A stretch of DNA of 32,047 bases from Onthomonas sp964456525 (GCA_964456525.1 CAYWAP010000018.1:1-32047), one strand, 5' to 3'. Positions 22,235 through 30,411 are shown, counted from the first letter of the stretch. Translations and numbers: made by a program. Notes: generated by a model from the letters alone, not told the origin.

Positions 22235-23371
22235 TTGTATCACATTCCCTTTAACATCCCTCCGGCCACCGGCCGGGAAATGGAAACCCTGGCAAAGGCC
22301 ATTGCCAACCGTAAACTCTGCGGCGACGGTGAATTTACCAAAAAATGCCACGCCTGGATGGAGGAGCGTTTTCACGCCACGAAGGTTCTGCTGACCACCT
22401 CCGGCACCAGCGCCCTGGAGATGGCCGCGCTGCTGTGTGACGTGCAGCCGGGGGACGAGGTCATCCTCCCATCCTACACCTTCGTCTCCACCGCTGACGC
22501 CTTTGTGCAGCGGGGGGCAACCGTGGTCTATGTGGACATCCGTCCGGACACCATGAATCTGGACGAGACGAAGGTGGAGGCCGCCATCACCCCCAAAACC
22601 AAAGTCATCTGCGTGGTTCACTATGCTGGGGTTGCCTGTGAGATGGACACCATTCTGGAAATCGCCCGCCGCCACAACCTGAAAGTGGTGGAGGACGCCG
22701 CCCAGGGGGTGATGGCGTCCTACAAGGGCAAAGCCCTTGGCACCCTTGGGGATGTGGGTTGCTACTCCTTCCACGAGACCAAGAACTACACCATGGGGGA
22801 GGGCGGCGCCGTCCTGGTCAACCATCCCGAGGACATCGAGCGGGCGGAAATCTTCCGCGAAAAGGGCACCAACCGGGCCAAGTTCTTTCGGGGCCAGGTG
22901 GACAAATACACCTGGGTGGACTACGGCTCCAGCTACCTGCCCAGCGAGCTGTGCGCGGCCTATCTCTGGCCCCAGCTGGAGGACGCCGACAGAATCAATC
23001 AGGACCGTCTGAACAGCTGGAACGATTACTATGAGAAGTTCCAGCCCCTGGCCAGCACGGGGCAGGTGGAACTGCCCGTCGTCCCCGAGGGCTGTGTACA
23101 CAACGCCCACATGTTTTATCTCAAGTGCCGGGATTTGGAGGAACGCACCGCCCTGATCGACCATCTGAAACGGACCGGCATCAGCGCCGTTTTCCACTAT
23201 ATCCCCCTGCACGGCGCCCCTGCCGGAAAGAAGTTCGGCTATTTCAGCGGCGAGGACCGCTACACCACGCGGGAATCGGAGCGGCTGATTCGCCTGCCCA
23301 TGTACTATGGCCTGACCGCTGAGGACCGGCAGCGGGTGGTGGACGCCGTCAACGTCTTTTATCGAAAATAA
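22235..23371 (+). CDS. wecE: dTDP-4-amino-4,6-dideoxygalactose transaminase
   Basis: 378-residue PLP aminotransferase of the DegT/DnrJ/EryC1 family, very close to WecE/RffA along its whole length. Markers are IPFNIPPATGREM, GDGEFTKKCHAWMEERF, LTTSGTSALEMAALL, DAAQGVMASYKGKALG, and SFHETKNYTMGEGGA with the PLP lysine K183. WecE aminates dTDP-4-keto-6-deoxyglucose with glutamate to give dTDP-Fuc4N. The substrate supply genes (RmlA, RmlB) are not in the window. The start is TTG 22235, supported by GGGAGG eight bases upstream; no ATG gives a complete N-terminus. It lies 38 bp after the YfhO gene in the operon. The C-4 stereochemistry of the product is inferred from homology. Confidence 0.9.
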   Translation: MYHIPFNIPPATGREMETLAKAIANRKLCGDGEFTKKCHAWMEERFHATKVLLTTSGTSALEMAALLCDVQPGDEVILPSYTFVSTADAFVQRGATVVYVDIRPDTMNLDETKVEAAITPKTKVICVVHYAGVACEMDTILEIARRHNLKVVEDAAQGVMASYKGKALGTLGDVGCYSFHETKNYTMGEGGAVLVNHPEDIERAEIFREKGTNRAKFFRGQVDKYTWVDYGSSYLPSELCAAYLWPQLEDADRINQDRLNSWNDYYEKFQPLASTGQVELPVVPEGCVHNAHMFYLKCRDLEERTALIDHLKRTGISAVFHYIPLHGAPAGKKFGYFSGEDRYTTRESERLIRLPMYYGLTAEDRQRVVDAVNVFYRK

Positions 23372-23402
23372 ATGCGGTTCTACCCCGCAATCAGGTGATT
23401 TT

Positions 23403-24356
23403 ATGTCCACATTAATCAGCTTTGTTATTCCCTGCTATGCCAGTGAGGGCTCTGTGGCGCTGGTCATTGACGAAATCCGGCAGACCGTCGCGCAGCGTCC
23501 CGGCTTCGACTTTGAAGTTGTGGCTGTGAACGACTGCTCTCCCGACAACGTGCTCTCCGTCCTCCGCGCCGAGGCCGCCAGGGATTCCCGCGTGAAAGTG
23601 GCCGACCTGGCCAAAAACGGCGGCCGCCACAACGCATTGATGGCGGGCTGCCATTTTGCCAGGGGGGACTATGTGGTCTTCATCGACGACGACTTGCAGT
23701 GTCCCACAGATCAGCTGTGGAACCTGCTGGCCCCGTTGGAGTGCGGCGACTTTGACGTCTCCATTGCCCGTTATCCCAAAAAAACCCAAAGCGCACTGAA
23801 AAACTTTGGCTCCTGGGTCAACAACGCCGTCTCCAACTGGATTCTTGACAAGGACAGAGAGCTGCGCTTTTCCAACTTCTCCGCCATGAAACGGTTTGTG
23901 CGGGACGAAATCATCCGCTACACCAACCCCTACCCCTATCTGTCCGGCCTGATGCTGCGCACCACCAGCCGGGTCGCCAATGTGGATATGGAAGAGCGCG
24001 AGCGCACCATCGGGGAGGGCCACTACACCTTTCGGAAGTCCTTTGCCCTGTGGATGAACAACCTGACCGCCTTTTCCGTGAAGCCCCTGCGCTTTGCCAC
24101 CACCTGTGGAATCCTCTGCGCCGTTGCCGGCGTGCTGATGGCGGTTTACACCGTGATTCACAAGCTGCTGGTCCCCTCCATTGCCGCCGGTTACAGCTCT
24201 CTGATGTCCGCGCTGTTCTTCATTGGGGGCATGATTATGTTTATGCTCGGTCTGATTGGCGAGTATATCGGCCGGATCTATATCTCCCTGAACAATTCCC
24301 CCCAGTTTGTCATCCGGGAAACCATCAATATCGAGGAACCGGTCAATCAACTGTGA
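23403..24356 (+). CDS. Polyprenyl-phosphate glycosyltransferase (ArnC/GtrB/CsbB type)
   Basis: 317-residue GT2 enzyme. The GT-A fold opens with ISFVIPCYASEGSV; VVAVNDCSPDN and the metal-binding FIDDDLQ (D95-D97) follow. RSFALWMNNLTAFSVKPLR-like KSFALWMNNL precedes two C-terminal membrane helices (about 230-255 and 265-290), and it ends with LGLIGEYIGRIYI. This layout is that of enzymes that load one sugar on undecaprenyl phosphate. Given the upstream WecE, the sugar may be Fuc4N or a derivative. It is 31 bp after wecE and 51 bp before the ATP-grasp gene. It differs from dolichyl-phosphate mannose synthase only by its membrane tail, so donor specificity cannot be read. Confidence 0.9.
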   Translation: MSTLISFVIPCYASEGSVALVIDEIRQTVAQRPGFDFEVVAVNDCSPDNVLSVLRAEAARDSRVKVADLAKNGGRHNALMAGCHFARGDYVVFIDDDLQCPTDQLWNLLAPLECGDFDVSIARYPKKTQSALKNFGSWVNNAVSNWILDKDRELRFSNFSAMKRFVRDEIIRYTNPYPYLSGLMLRTTSRVANVDMEERERTIGEGHYTFRKSFALWMNNLTAFSVKPLRFATTCGILCAVAGVLMAVYTVIHKLLVPSIAAGYSSLMSALFFIGGMIMFMLGLIGEYIGRIYISLNNSPQFVIRETINIEEPVNQL

Positions 24357-24407
24357 CGGACGGGGCAGGATTGCTCCCCCCTTGTGTCCCAAAAGAGGTA
24401 AATTCCA

Positions 24408-25610
24408 ATGAAAAAAATTCTCATTCTGGGCGCCGGCATTTATCAGGTGCCGCTCATTCAAAAAGCCCGGGAAATGGGCCTTTACACCATCGTCTCCAGC
24501 ATCCCGGGAAACTATCCCGGCTTTGCCATTGCCGACAAGGTGGTCTATGAAAACACCATCGACCTGGAGGCCATTTTAAAACTGGCCCGGGACGAGCAGG
24601 TGGACGGGATTATCACCGCCGGAACAGATGTCTGCGTCCCCACCCAGGGGTATGTTTGCGACCAGCTGGGCCTGTGCGGCCCCACTCTGGCGGCCGCCGA
24701 AAAGGCCCAGGACAAGCTGCTGATGAAGCAGGCTTTTGCCGAATACGGCGTAAACACCGCCGAATTTGAGTATGTGGACATCGGCAACGCCAATCCCGTC
24801 TCCATCTGTGAGAAAATCGGCTATCCCGTCATCTTTAAGTCCGTTGACGCCTCCGGCAGCCGGGGCATCACCAAAGTCGCCGGTCCGGCGGACATCCCCT
24901 TTGCCTATCAGGAGGTTGTAAACAACACCCACGCCAGCCGCTACCTGATTGAAAAGTTTCTGACCGGCGAGGAGTATGGGGCACAGGCCTTTGTGTTCAA
25001 CGGCGCCATCCGCTTTATCCTGCCCCACGGGGACTACGTCTTTCAGGGCAGCACCGGCGTCCCCATCGGCCACTTTGCCCCCTATGACATCGCGCCCGAA
25101 ATCCTGGAGGACAGCAAGCGCCAGCTGCAAAAGGCGGTCACGGCGCTGGGGGTGGACAACTGCGCCATCAATGCCGACTTTATGCTCTGCGACGGAAAAG
25201 CGTATGTCCTGGAAATCGGCGCCCGTGCCGGCGCCACCTGCCTGGTGGAGATGACCGAGCAATATTACGGGATTGACTATTACAAGCAGATCATTCGCTG
25301 CGCCATGGGGGAGGAGCCGGATTTCACCCCCGGCAACGCAGAGCGGCAGCCCTGCGTGGTCATGCTGTTCCGCTCCGAGCAGACCGGCATCATCACCTCC
25401 ATCGACATGGGGGATCAGCGGGATCCCCATGTTCTGGATCTGTCCCTGGATTACGGTGTGGGGGATTGCATTCGCCAGTTCCGCAAGGGGCCGGACCGGA
25501 TCGGCCAGTGTATTGTCGTGGCAGACAGCGTGGCGGAGGGCAAGCGTATCCTGGATGAAGCCATGGAAAAGGTGACCATCACCCTGGACCCTGTTCCCCA
25601 GACGGAGTGA
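24408..25610 (+). CDS. ATP-grasp ligase
   Basis: 400 residues. A preATP-grasp domain starts KKILILGAGIYQVPLIQKA. The ATP-grasp core carries the nucleotide lysine K144 in VIFKSVDASGSRGI and the glycine-rich SGSRG loop. The metal site is E269-I-G-A-R; most ATP-grasp enzymes have Asn where Gly271 sits. The C-terminal PurK-like domain is present. Such enzymes activate a carboxylate as acyl phosphate and join it to an amine. Placed after an aminotransferase that puts an amino group on a sugar, it could acylate that amine with an amino acid or other acid. This role is inference; D-Ala-D-Ala ligase, PurK and BC branches fit less well. ATG 24408 has AGAGG upstream. Confidence 0.82.
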   Translation: MKKILILGAGIYQVPLIQKAREMGLYTIVSSIPGNYPGFAIADKVVYENTIDLEAILKLARDEQVDGIITAGTDVCVPTQGYVCDQLGLCGPTLAAAEKAQDKLLMKQAFAEYGVNTAEFEYVDIGNANPVSICEKIGYPVIFKSVDASGSRGITKVAGPADIPFAYQEVVNNTHASRYLIEKFLTGEEYGAQAFVFNGAIRFILPHGDYVFQGSTGVPIGHFAPYDIAPEILEDSKRQLQKAVTALGVDNCAINADFMLCDGKAYVLEIGARAGATCLVEMTEQYYGIDYYKQIIRCAMGEEPDFTPGNAERQPCVVMLFRSEQTGIITSIDMGDQRDPHVLDLSLDYGVGDCIRQFRKGPDRIGQCIVVADSVAEGKRILDEAMEKVTITLDPVPQTE

Positions 25611-25628
25611 AGGGAGCAGACACCGGTT

Positions 25629-26507
25629 ATGGATCATCTTAAGGTCGCGTTATTGCAGCTTCTGCCCGAGACCTCCTGGGAGGCAAATCTGCAAAAGGGG
25701 GCACAAGCCTGCAAAAGAGCCAAGGCAATGGGCGCGGACATCGCCCTTTTTCCCGAAATGTTCAGCAGCGGATACCGCATCCCGGACAATCCCGAAGATT
25801 TAAAGCGCATGGCCGTCCCCGCAGGGGGTGAATTTGTCTGCTCCTTTGGACGGCTTGCCAGAGACCTTGATCTGGCAATTGGCATCACTTTTTTGGAGGC
25901 CTTTTCCCCGGCTCCGCGGAACACGCTCTGTCTCTTCGACCGCTTCGGAACCAATGTGCTCACCTATGCCAAAGTCCACACCTGCGACTTTGGAGCGGAG
26001 CGCCGCCTGTCTCCTGGGGAGGACTTTTCTGTCACCGAGCTGCACACGGCCTCCGGCGACGTCACCGTTGGCGCCATGATCTGCTATGACCGCGAATTTC
26101 CGGAAAGCGCTCGCATTTTGATGTTAAAAGGGGCGGAACTCATTTTAGTTCCCAACGCCTGTCCCCTGGAAATCAACCGCATCTCCCAGCTGCGGGCCAG
26201 AGCCTATGAAAATATGGTAGGCATTGCCACCTGCAACTACCCCATGGGACAGCCGGACTGCAACGGCCATTCCATCGCCTTTGACGGCATCGCATACCGG
26301 CCTGCTGATGCCGGCTCCCGAGATACGCTTGTCCTTGAGGCAGGGGAGCGGGAGGGAATTTATCTGGCCGATTTTCCCATTGACGCCCTCAGGGAATACC
26401 GCAGAAGGGAAGTACACGGCAACGCCTATCGCCGCCCCGAAAAATATCATCTGCTCACATCTGAAACCATCCGAGAGCCGTTTATTCGCAGCGACCGCAG
26501 GCGCTGA
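25629..26507 (+). CDS. Nitrilase-superfamily carbon-nitrogen hydrolase
   Basis: 292 residues with the complete Glu-Lys-Cys triad of the superfamily: E43 in FPEMF, K115 in YAKVHTC and C152 in ICYDREFPE. These enzymes cleave amides or N-carbamoyl groups, and some transfer acyl groups. The YDREFPESAR and LRARAYENMVGIATCNYP stretches are typical of N-carbamoyl amidase/omega-amidase-like branches. It lacks a signal peptide and should be cytoplasmic. It starts 18 bp after the ATP-grasp gene and is followed by a strong terminator, so it closes this operon. Its substrate may be the acid or amide used by the neighbouring ligases, but nothing in the sequence proves this. Confidence 0.88.
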   Translation: MDHLKVALLQLLPETSWEANLQKGAQACKRAKAMGADIALFPEMFSSGYRIPDNPEDLKRMAVPAGGEFVCSFGRLARDLDLAIGITFLEAFSPAPRNTLCLFDRFGTNVLTYAKVHTCDFGAERRLSPGEDFSVTELHTASGDVTVGAMICYDREFPESARILMLKGAELILVPNACPLEINRISQLRARAYENMVGIATCNYPMGQPDCNGHSIAFDGIAYRPADAGSRDTLVLEAGEREGIYLADFPIDALREYRRREVHGNAYRRPEKYHLLTSETIREPFIRSDRRR

Positions 26508-26548
26508 CCCATCGGATGACCCCCGTAAACCGGTCAATTCCATATCTC

Positions 26549-26584
26549 AACCGGCGAATGTCCTGAGGGATTTCGCCGGTTTTT
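26549..26584 (+). terminator. Terminator of the tagD-nitrilase operon
   Basis: AACCGGCGAA (26549-26558) pairs perfectly with TTCGCCGGTT (26572-26581), followed by TTT. Confidence 0.92.
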
Positions 26585-26609
26585 GTCTGCTTTTCCATCC
26601 GGGCGCTCA

Positions 26610-26619
26610 TGTCATGACA
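26610..26619 (+). promoter_or_regulatory. TGTCATGACA palindrome upstream of the -35 box
   Basis: A perfect 10-bp palindrome ends five bases before TTGACA. The spacer-side repeat ATGT-ATTG-ACAT (26620-26631) overlaps the -35 box. Because the gene it precedes encodes a RelB-like DNA-binding domain, these may be autoregulatory operators. This is a candidate only. Confidence 0.35.
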
Positions 26620-26624
26620 ATGTA

Positions 26625-26653
26625 TTGACATTTCCATTTAATCTGATTATAAT
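26625..26653 (+). promoter_or_regulatory. Full-consensus sigma-A promoter
   Basis: TTGACA (26625-26630), 17 bp, TATAAT (26648-26653). The RNA should begin near 26660, leaving a leader of about 17 bases ahead of ATG 26677. It opens a five-gene unit ending at 30411. Confidence 0.88.
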
Positions 26654-26676
26654 GGCTCCCGAAGGAGCTGAAATCC

Positions 26677-28329
26677 ATGGACCCCAAGCTCAACGTTGCC
26701 ACGGCCCCCAAAACATCCACCTTTCAGATGCGAATCAACCCCCAGATCAAAGCGGAGGTCGAGCGCATTTACGCGGGCTGCGGCATGACCCTGACAGACG
26801 CCGTCAACCTCTTCCTCCAGCAGTCCATCAATGCCGAAGGGCTCCCCTTTTTGGTGACCCGAAACAGCAAGGAGGCCCTTCAGGAGCAATCCATTGCAAG
26901 GCTGACCCTGAGCCTGCAGCAGGGCAGCGCGTACCCCCCGCTGCCCACTGCTTCCGACTGGAATGAGGAGGAAACCCCCCAACCGGAAACAAGAGAGGAT
27001 TATATGTCTTACGCAACTGACAAGAAACTGGAAAACATTTTTTATTTTCCCAAGAGCCTGACACAGCTGTACACCAGAGTTCCCAAGCACCCTGAAAAGG
27101 TTCGCGCCATCCAGGACCGGAAGGTGCAGCAGCTGATGGCCATCGCCTATGATATCCCGTTCTACCGCAAGCGCTTTGAACAGGTGGGGCTGACCCCCTC
27201 TGATTTCCAGTGCGCGGAGGATTTGCAGAAGTTTCCTCTGCTGACCAAAGCCGATCTCCGGGACTGGGCCAATGACGAGCTGGAGAAAAACCCGGAAAAG
27301 TACAAGGACTGGCACATTTCTCCCACCAGCGGCTCCACCGGCGTCCCCCTGAAAACCCCCTTTTCTCCCCGGGAGAACGCCATATCACACGCCAACTTCC
27401 TGCGCTCCATTATGATGGCCGGCTTTATTCCCGGGGTTCACAAGTGTCTCCACCGGCCCAACTCCCTGCACACCACCACCGGCGGCAAGCAGAGCTTGAG
27501 CCAGAAGGTCGTCGGCACCCGCTGGAGGGACATGTCCGACGCCATCAAAAACCGCGTCCCCTCTGAGGTTCTGTTGAAGGAGATCAACGACTTTAAGCCG
27601 GATTTCCTCTATATCCACAAGAACATCATGGTGCGAATCTGCCTGTACGCCAAGCGCAACAACCTGCCCATCCACAAACCCAGATGGTACGCTCCCATCA
27701 GTGAGATGCTGGACCCCACCAGCGAAAAACTGCTGCGGGAAATGCTGGGCGACGGCCTGATCAACCCCTACGGCCTGTCCGAAACCGGCACAGCGGCCGT
27801 CCGCCTCCCCGGCGAGGACTTTTTCCGCGTCAACAGCGACACCCACGTCATCAACCTGCGCGATGACGACGGCAACCCCTCCGACAGCGGCGTGGCGATC
27901 ATCACCCCCTTGTATAAGACCGACTTCCCCCTGATTAACTATGTCACCGGCGATCGCATGGAGTCCCATATGGAGGGCGGCCTGCGGATCATCACCAACA
28001 TCAAGGGCCGCATGAACGACGTCATCAAGCACAAAGACGGCTCCGTCACCGAGTGGGGCAATCTGGAGGTTGTCATCAACTACGCCACTGGTTTGGGCGT
28101 CGCCCAGAGCCGCTTCATTCAGGAGAGCTATGACACCATCCGTGTGCAGGCCGTCAAGGACCCCGCCTGCGGGATGAGCACAGCGGAAATTGAGGAGAAA
28201 TACTCCGCCGTCTTCGCCCCCGCGTTGAACAACGAGTTCCGCTTCGTCTATGACTGGATGGATGAAATCCCCACCGATCCCAACGGGAAGCTCAGAATGA
28301 TCTTGTGCAACATTCCAGAGGATCAGTAA
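26677..28329 (+). CDS. RelB-antitoxin-like domain fused to CapK/PaaK-type adenylate-forming enzyme
   Basis: 550 residues in one open frame. Residues about 14-75 match RelB/DinJ antitoxins: FQMRINPQIKAEVERIY, then MTLTDAVNLFLQQSI and GLPF. A Pro/Glu-rich linker runs to about 109. From M110 the protein is a CapK/phenylacetate-CoA-ligase-like enzyme with adenylate-forming motifs TSGSTG (217-222), YGLSETG (365-371), TGDR (D426 region) and GRMNDVIKHKDG. The usual ligase length fits residues 110-550. ATG 27004 (M110) also has GAGAGGA upstream, so a shorter ligase may be made as well. No RelE toxin gene is nearby. The enzyme should activate a carboxylic acid as an acyl-AMP. ATG 26677 has AAGGAG nine bases upstream. 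Confidence 0.8.
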   Translation: MDPKLNVATAPKTSTFQMRINPQIKAEVERIYAGCGMTLTDAVNLFLQQSINAEGLPFLVTRNSKEALQEQSIARLTLSLQQGSAYPPLPTASDWNEEETPQPETREDYMSYATDKKLENIFYFPKSLTQLYTRVPKHPEKVRAIQDRKVQQLMAIAYDIPFYRKRFEQVGLTPSDFQCAEDLQKFPLLTKADLRDWANDELEKNPEKYKDWHISPTSGSTGVPLKTPFSPRENAISHANFLRSIMMAGFIPGVHKCLHRPNSLHTTTGGKQSLSQKVVGTRWRDMSDAIKNRVPSEVLLKEINDFKPDFLYIHKNIMVRICLYAKRNNLPIHKPRWYAPISEMLDPTSEKLLREMLGDGLINPYGLSETGTAAVRLPGEDFFRVNSDTHVINLRDDDGNPSDSGVAIITPLYKTDFPLINYVTGDRMESHMEGGLRIITNIKGRMNDVIKHKDGSVTEWGNLEVVINYATGLGVAQSRFIQESYDTIRVQAVKDPACGMSTAEIEEKYSAVFAPALNNEFRFVYDWMDEIPTDPNGKLRMILCNIPEDQ

Positions 28330-28382
28330 GCGGTCTTCCCCAACGTTTGCACCCTGTATCAGGAGATAAGGAAGGATCTGCC

Positions 28383-28742
28383 TTGTTAGACAAATTTTTG
28401 GACAAAAAGCGAAACGTATACGTTCTCGCCCTCGTCGCCATCGTGTTTGAGAGCCTCTCCTCTTCCGTGCTGAAGTTCAGCAAGGACTATGATTTTCTCT
28501 CCCCCATGTACCTCTTTTGGTTCTGCGTGGCCGTGGGGATCATGGGGCTGTACGCCATTGCCTGGCAGCTTCTCCTGGAGCGGCTGCCCCTGACCACCGC
28601 CTATCTGCGGAAGGGGCTGACATACGTTTTGATTTTCGTGTGGGCGCAGGTCTTTTTCCATGAGACCATCACCTTCCAGCAGGTGGTTGGAATGGTGATT
28701 ATCATTGCAGGAATGGTGGTGAGTATGTCCGATGACCATTGA
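28383..28742 (+). CDS. SMR/EamA-type four-helix membrane protein, first of a pair
   Basis: 119 residues with four hydrophobic helices: VYVLALVAIVFESLSS, the MYLFWFCVAVGIMGLYAIAW region, TTAYLRKGLTYVLIFVWAQ and VVGMVIIIAGMVVS. The size and AYLRKGLTYV helix match the small multidrug resistance/DMT superfamily, which includes ArnE/ArnF, the undecaprenyl-phosphate-aminoarabinose flippase pair. TTG 28383 is chosen because GAAGGA ends six bases upstream; the longer frame would add a soluble stretch with no homology. Its 3' end overlaps the next gene by 11 bp, so the two probably form a heterodimer. Confidence 0.8.
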   Translation: MLDKFLDKKRNVYVLALVAIVFESLSSSVLKFSKDYDFLSPMYLFWFCVAVGIMGLYAIAWQLLLERLPLTTAYLRKGLTYVLIFVWAQVFFHETITFQQVVGMVIIIAGMVVSMSDDH

Positions 28743-29094
28743 ATTTACGCCGGCCTTTTGCTATGCCATCGCCTTCGCGGCGGTCTTTATCTCCACCGCC
28801 GGGCAGATTTTGCTGAAGCGGCAGGCAAACAGCACCGCCGGCAAAAAGGGACTGATTGGGAAGTTTTTAAACCCCCGGGTCATTGCGGCCTACGTCTTTT
28901 TGCTCCTGGCTCTGGCCATGAATCAGGTTGCCGTCAAGCAGGTGCCGATTTCCGTGCTGCCCTGCATCACCTCCACCAGCTTCATCTGGATTTTTCTGTT
29001 TGGCTTCCTGATTCTCCACGAACGTCCCACAAAGAAAAAAATCATCGGCGTTGCACTGATTCTGGTGGGAAACGCCATTTCCCAGTTGGGCTGA
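28732..29094 (+). CDS. SMR/EamA-type four-helix membrane protein, second of a pair
   Basis: 120 residues, four helices, with FISTAGQILLKRQAN in the first helix, a pattern very typical of ArnF/EmrE-like proteins. A VKQVPISVLPCITSTSFIWIFLFGFLILHERPTKKK segment matches the DMT half-repeat, and IIGVALILVGNAIS closes the protein. It overlaps the preceding gene by 11 bp. ArnE/ArnF work as a pair that flips a polyprenyl-phosphate sugar to the outer face of the membrane. The neighbouring glycosyltransferase and YfhO protein make that role plausible here. Small drug or polyamine efflux is the main alternative. Confidence 0.82.
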   Translation: MTIEFTPAFCYAIAFAAVFISTAGQILLKRQANSTAGKKGLIGKFLNPRVIAAYVFLLLALAMNQVAVKQVPISVLPCITSTSFIWIFLFGFLILHERPTKKKIIGVALILVGNAISQLG

Positions 29095-29121
29095 CCGGCC
29101 GCGGAAGGAAAGGATGTTGAC

Positions 29122-29874
29122 ATGAAACTGATTTCTTGGAACGTGAACGGCCTGCGCGCCTGCCTGAAGAAGGGCTTTGAGGAGGTCTTTCACCGTCTGG
29201 ACGCGGATATTTTCTGCCTGCAGGAGACGAAATTACAGGCCGGCCAGGTTCAGCTCTCCCTCCCGGGCTACTGGGAATACTGGAACTACGCCGACAAAAA
29301 GGGCTATTCCGGCACCGCCGTCTTTACCAAAACACAGCCCATCAGCGTTCAGCTCGGCATGGGCCTGGACGCCCACGACCACGAGGGGCGGCTCATCACT
29401 CTGGAGTATGAGGACTTCTACTTTGTGTGCTGCTACACCCCCAACGCGCAAAGCGAGCTGAAGCGCATTGATTACCGCATGCAGTGGGAGGACGACCTGC
29501 GCGCCTACCTGCTTGGGCTGGACCAGATCAAACCCGTGATTTACTGCGGCGATTTAAACGTGGCCCACGAGGAAATCGACCTGAAAAACCCCAAGACCAA
29601 CCGGGGCAACGCGGGCTTTTCCGATCAGGAGCGGGGCAAGATGACCCAGCTTCTCGCCAGCGGCTTTACCGACACCTTCCGCACCCTCCACCCCGACCTG
29701 ACCGGCGCCTACTCCTGGTGGAGCTACCGGTTCCACGCCCGGGAGAAGAACGCGGGATGGCGCATTGACTACTTTATCGTCTCCGACCGGCTGTTCGAGC
29801 GGGTGGAGGCGGCTGAAATTCACAGCGATATTCTGGGCAGCGATCACTGCCCCATAGAACTGGTGCTCCGCTGA
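29122..29874 (+). CDS. exoA: Exodeoxyribonuclease III (AP endonuclease)
   Basis: 250-residue Mg-dependent nuclease that cuts DNA at abasic sites in base-excision repair. The catalytic set of the ExoIII/APE1 family is complete: N7 in SWNVNG, E35 in LQETK, D144 and N146 in GDLNVAH, and D241-H242 in GSDHCPIEL. WRIDYFIVS holds the late Asp/Tyr motif. It is 27 bp after the second SMR gene without a terminator between, so it is cotranscribed with the transporter unit although its function is unrelated. ATG 29122 has AAGGAAAGGA upstream. Confidence 0.96.
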   Translation: MKLISWNVNGLRACLKKGFEEVFHRLDADIFCLQETKLQAGQVQLSLPGYWEYWNYADKKGYSGTAVFTKTQPISVQLGMGLDAHDHEGRLITLEYEDFYFVCCYTPNAQSELKRIDYRMQWEDDLRAYLLGLDQIKPVIYCGDLNVAHEEIDLKNPKTNRGNAGFSDQERGKMTQLLASGFTDTFRTLHPDLTGAYSWWSYRFHAREKNAGWRIDYFIVSDRLFERVEAAEIHSDILGSDHCPIELVLR

Positions 29875-29898
29875 GCGGACGCCGCGGGAGGTTTGTAT

Positions 29899-30372
29899 AT
29901 GTCCCCAAAAGACACTATTCCCCGCCCGCAGGAGGAACTGCTGGGCCGGTCCACCCCTTTTCCGGTTCTCCGCCTGATTCTGGTCTATCTGGTGCTGTTG
30001 GTGGCCGTGGCAATCACCACGACGCTGTTCGTCCTCGGCGGCGTCATGGACACCCTTCAGGTTCTGCTGACGCTGGCGGTGCTGTTTTGCGTGGTGTTTG
30101 GCATCGCCAAAGCCTGTTGGGACTGGAAGCGGGAGATCTTTCTCTATGACACCTGGTTTCAGGTGGGCCGCCGCACATACTCCTACGACGACCTCTCAGA
30201 GGTCCAGTGCCAGGGCAACCGGGTGTTTTTCCGCACCGGCGAAGGCCCGGCCCGAAGGTGCAAATTTTACGCCGGAAACGCCCGCGCCCTGGCCTATCTG
30301 CTGGAGCGGAAGCGCAAGGAGACCCAGCAGCGCCGCGCCGCGTCCCAAAAACGTCCGTCTTCCAAATCGTAA
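29899..30372 (+). CDS. Small two-helix membrane protein of unknown function
   Basis: 157 residues. Two membrane helices (about 26-48 and 54-76) form a hairpin, followed by a cytoplasmic beta-rich part with WFQVGRRTYSYDDLSEVQCQGNRVFFRTG. This reads like the small PH-like (bPH2/YdbT-type) fold of membrane-associated proteins, but I do not assign a family firmly. The C-terminus is a basic Arg/Gln/Lys-rich tail. ATG 29899 is preferred because GGGAGG ends seven bases upstream; TTG 29893 touches that site. It is the last gene before the terminator at 30383. Confidence 0.65.
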   Translation: MSPKDTIPRPQEELLGRSTPFPVLRLILVYLVLLVAVAITTTLFVLGGVMDTLQVLLTLAVLFCVVFGIAKACWDWKREIFLYDTWFQVGRRTYSYDDLSEVQCQGNRVFFRTGEGPARRCKFYAGNARALAYLLERKRKETQQRRAASQKRPSSKS

Positions 30373-30382
30373 TCAACCCTCC

Positions 30383-30411
30383 ATGCTCCCGATGAAAACC
30401 GGGGGCATTTT
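30383..30411 (+). terminator. Intrinsic terminator of the ligase-transporter-exoA unit
   Basis: ATGCTCCCG (30383-30391) pairs with CGGGGGCAT (30400-30408) with one G-T wobble, followed by TTTT. Confidence 0.85.

Noticed and set aside
26655..26668. GCTCC-CGAA-GGAGC hairpin hiding the ribosome site of the RelB-ligase gene
   Set aside because: The promoter places the RNA start near 26660, so the 5' arm would not be transcribed from it.
26677..28329. A complete RelBE toxin-antitoxin pair
   Set aside because: Only the RelB-like half is present; the rest is a ligase and no RelE-like gene is within the window.
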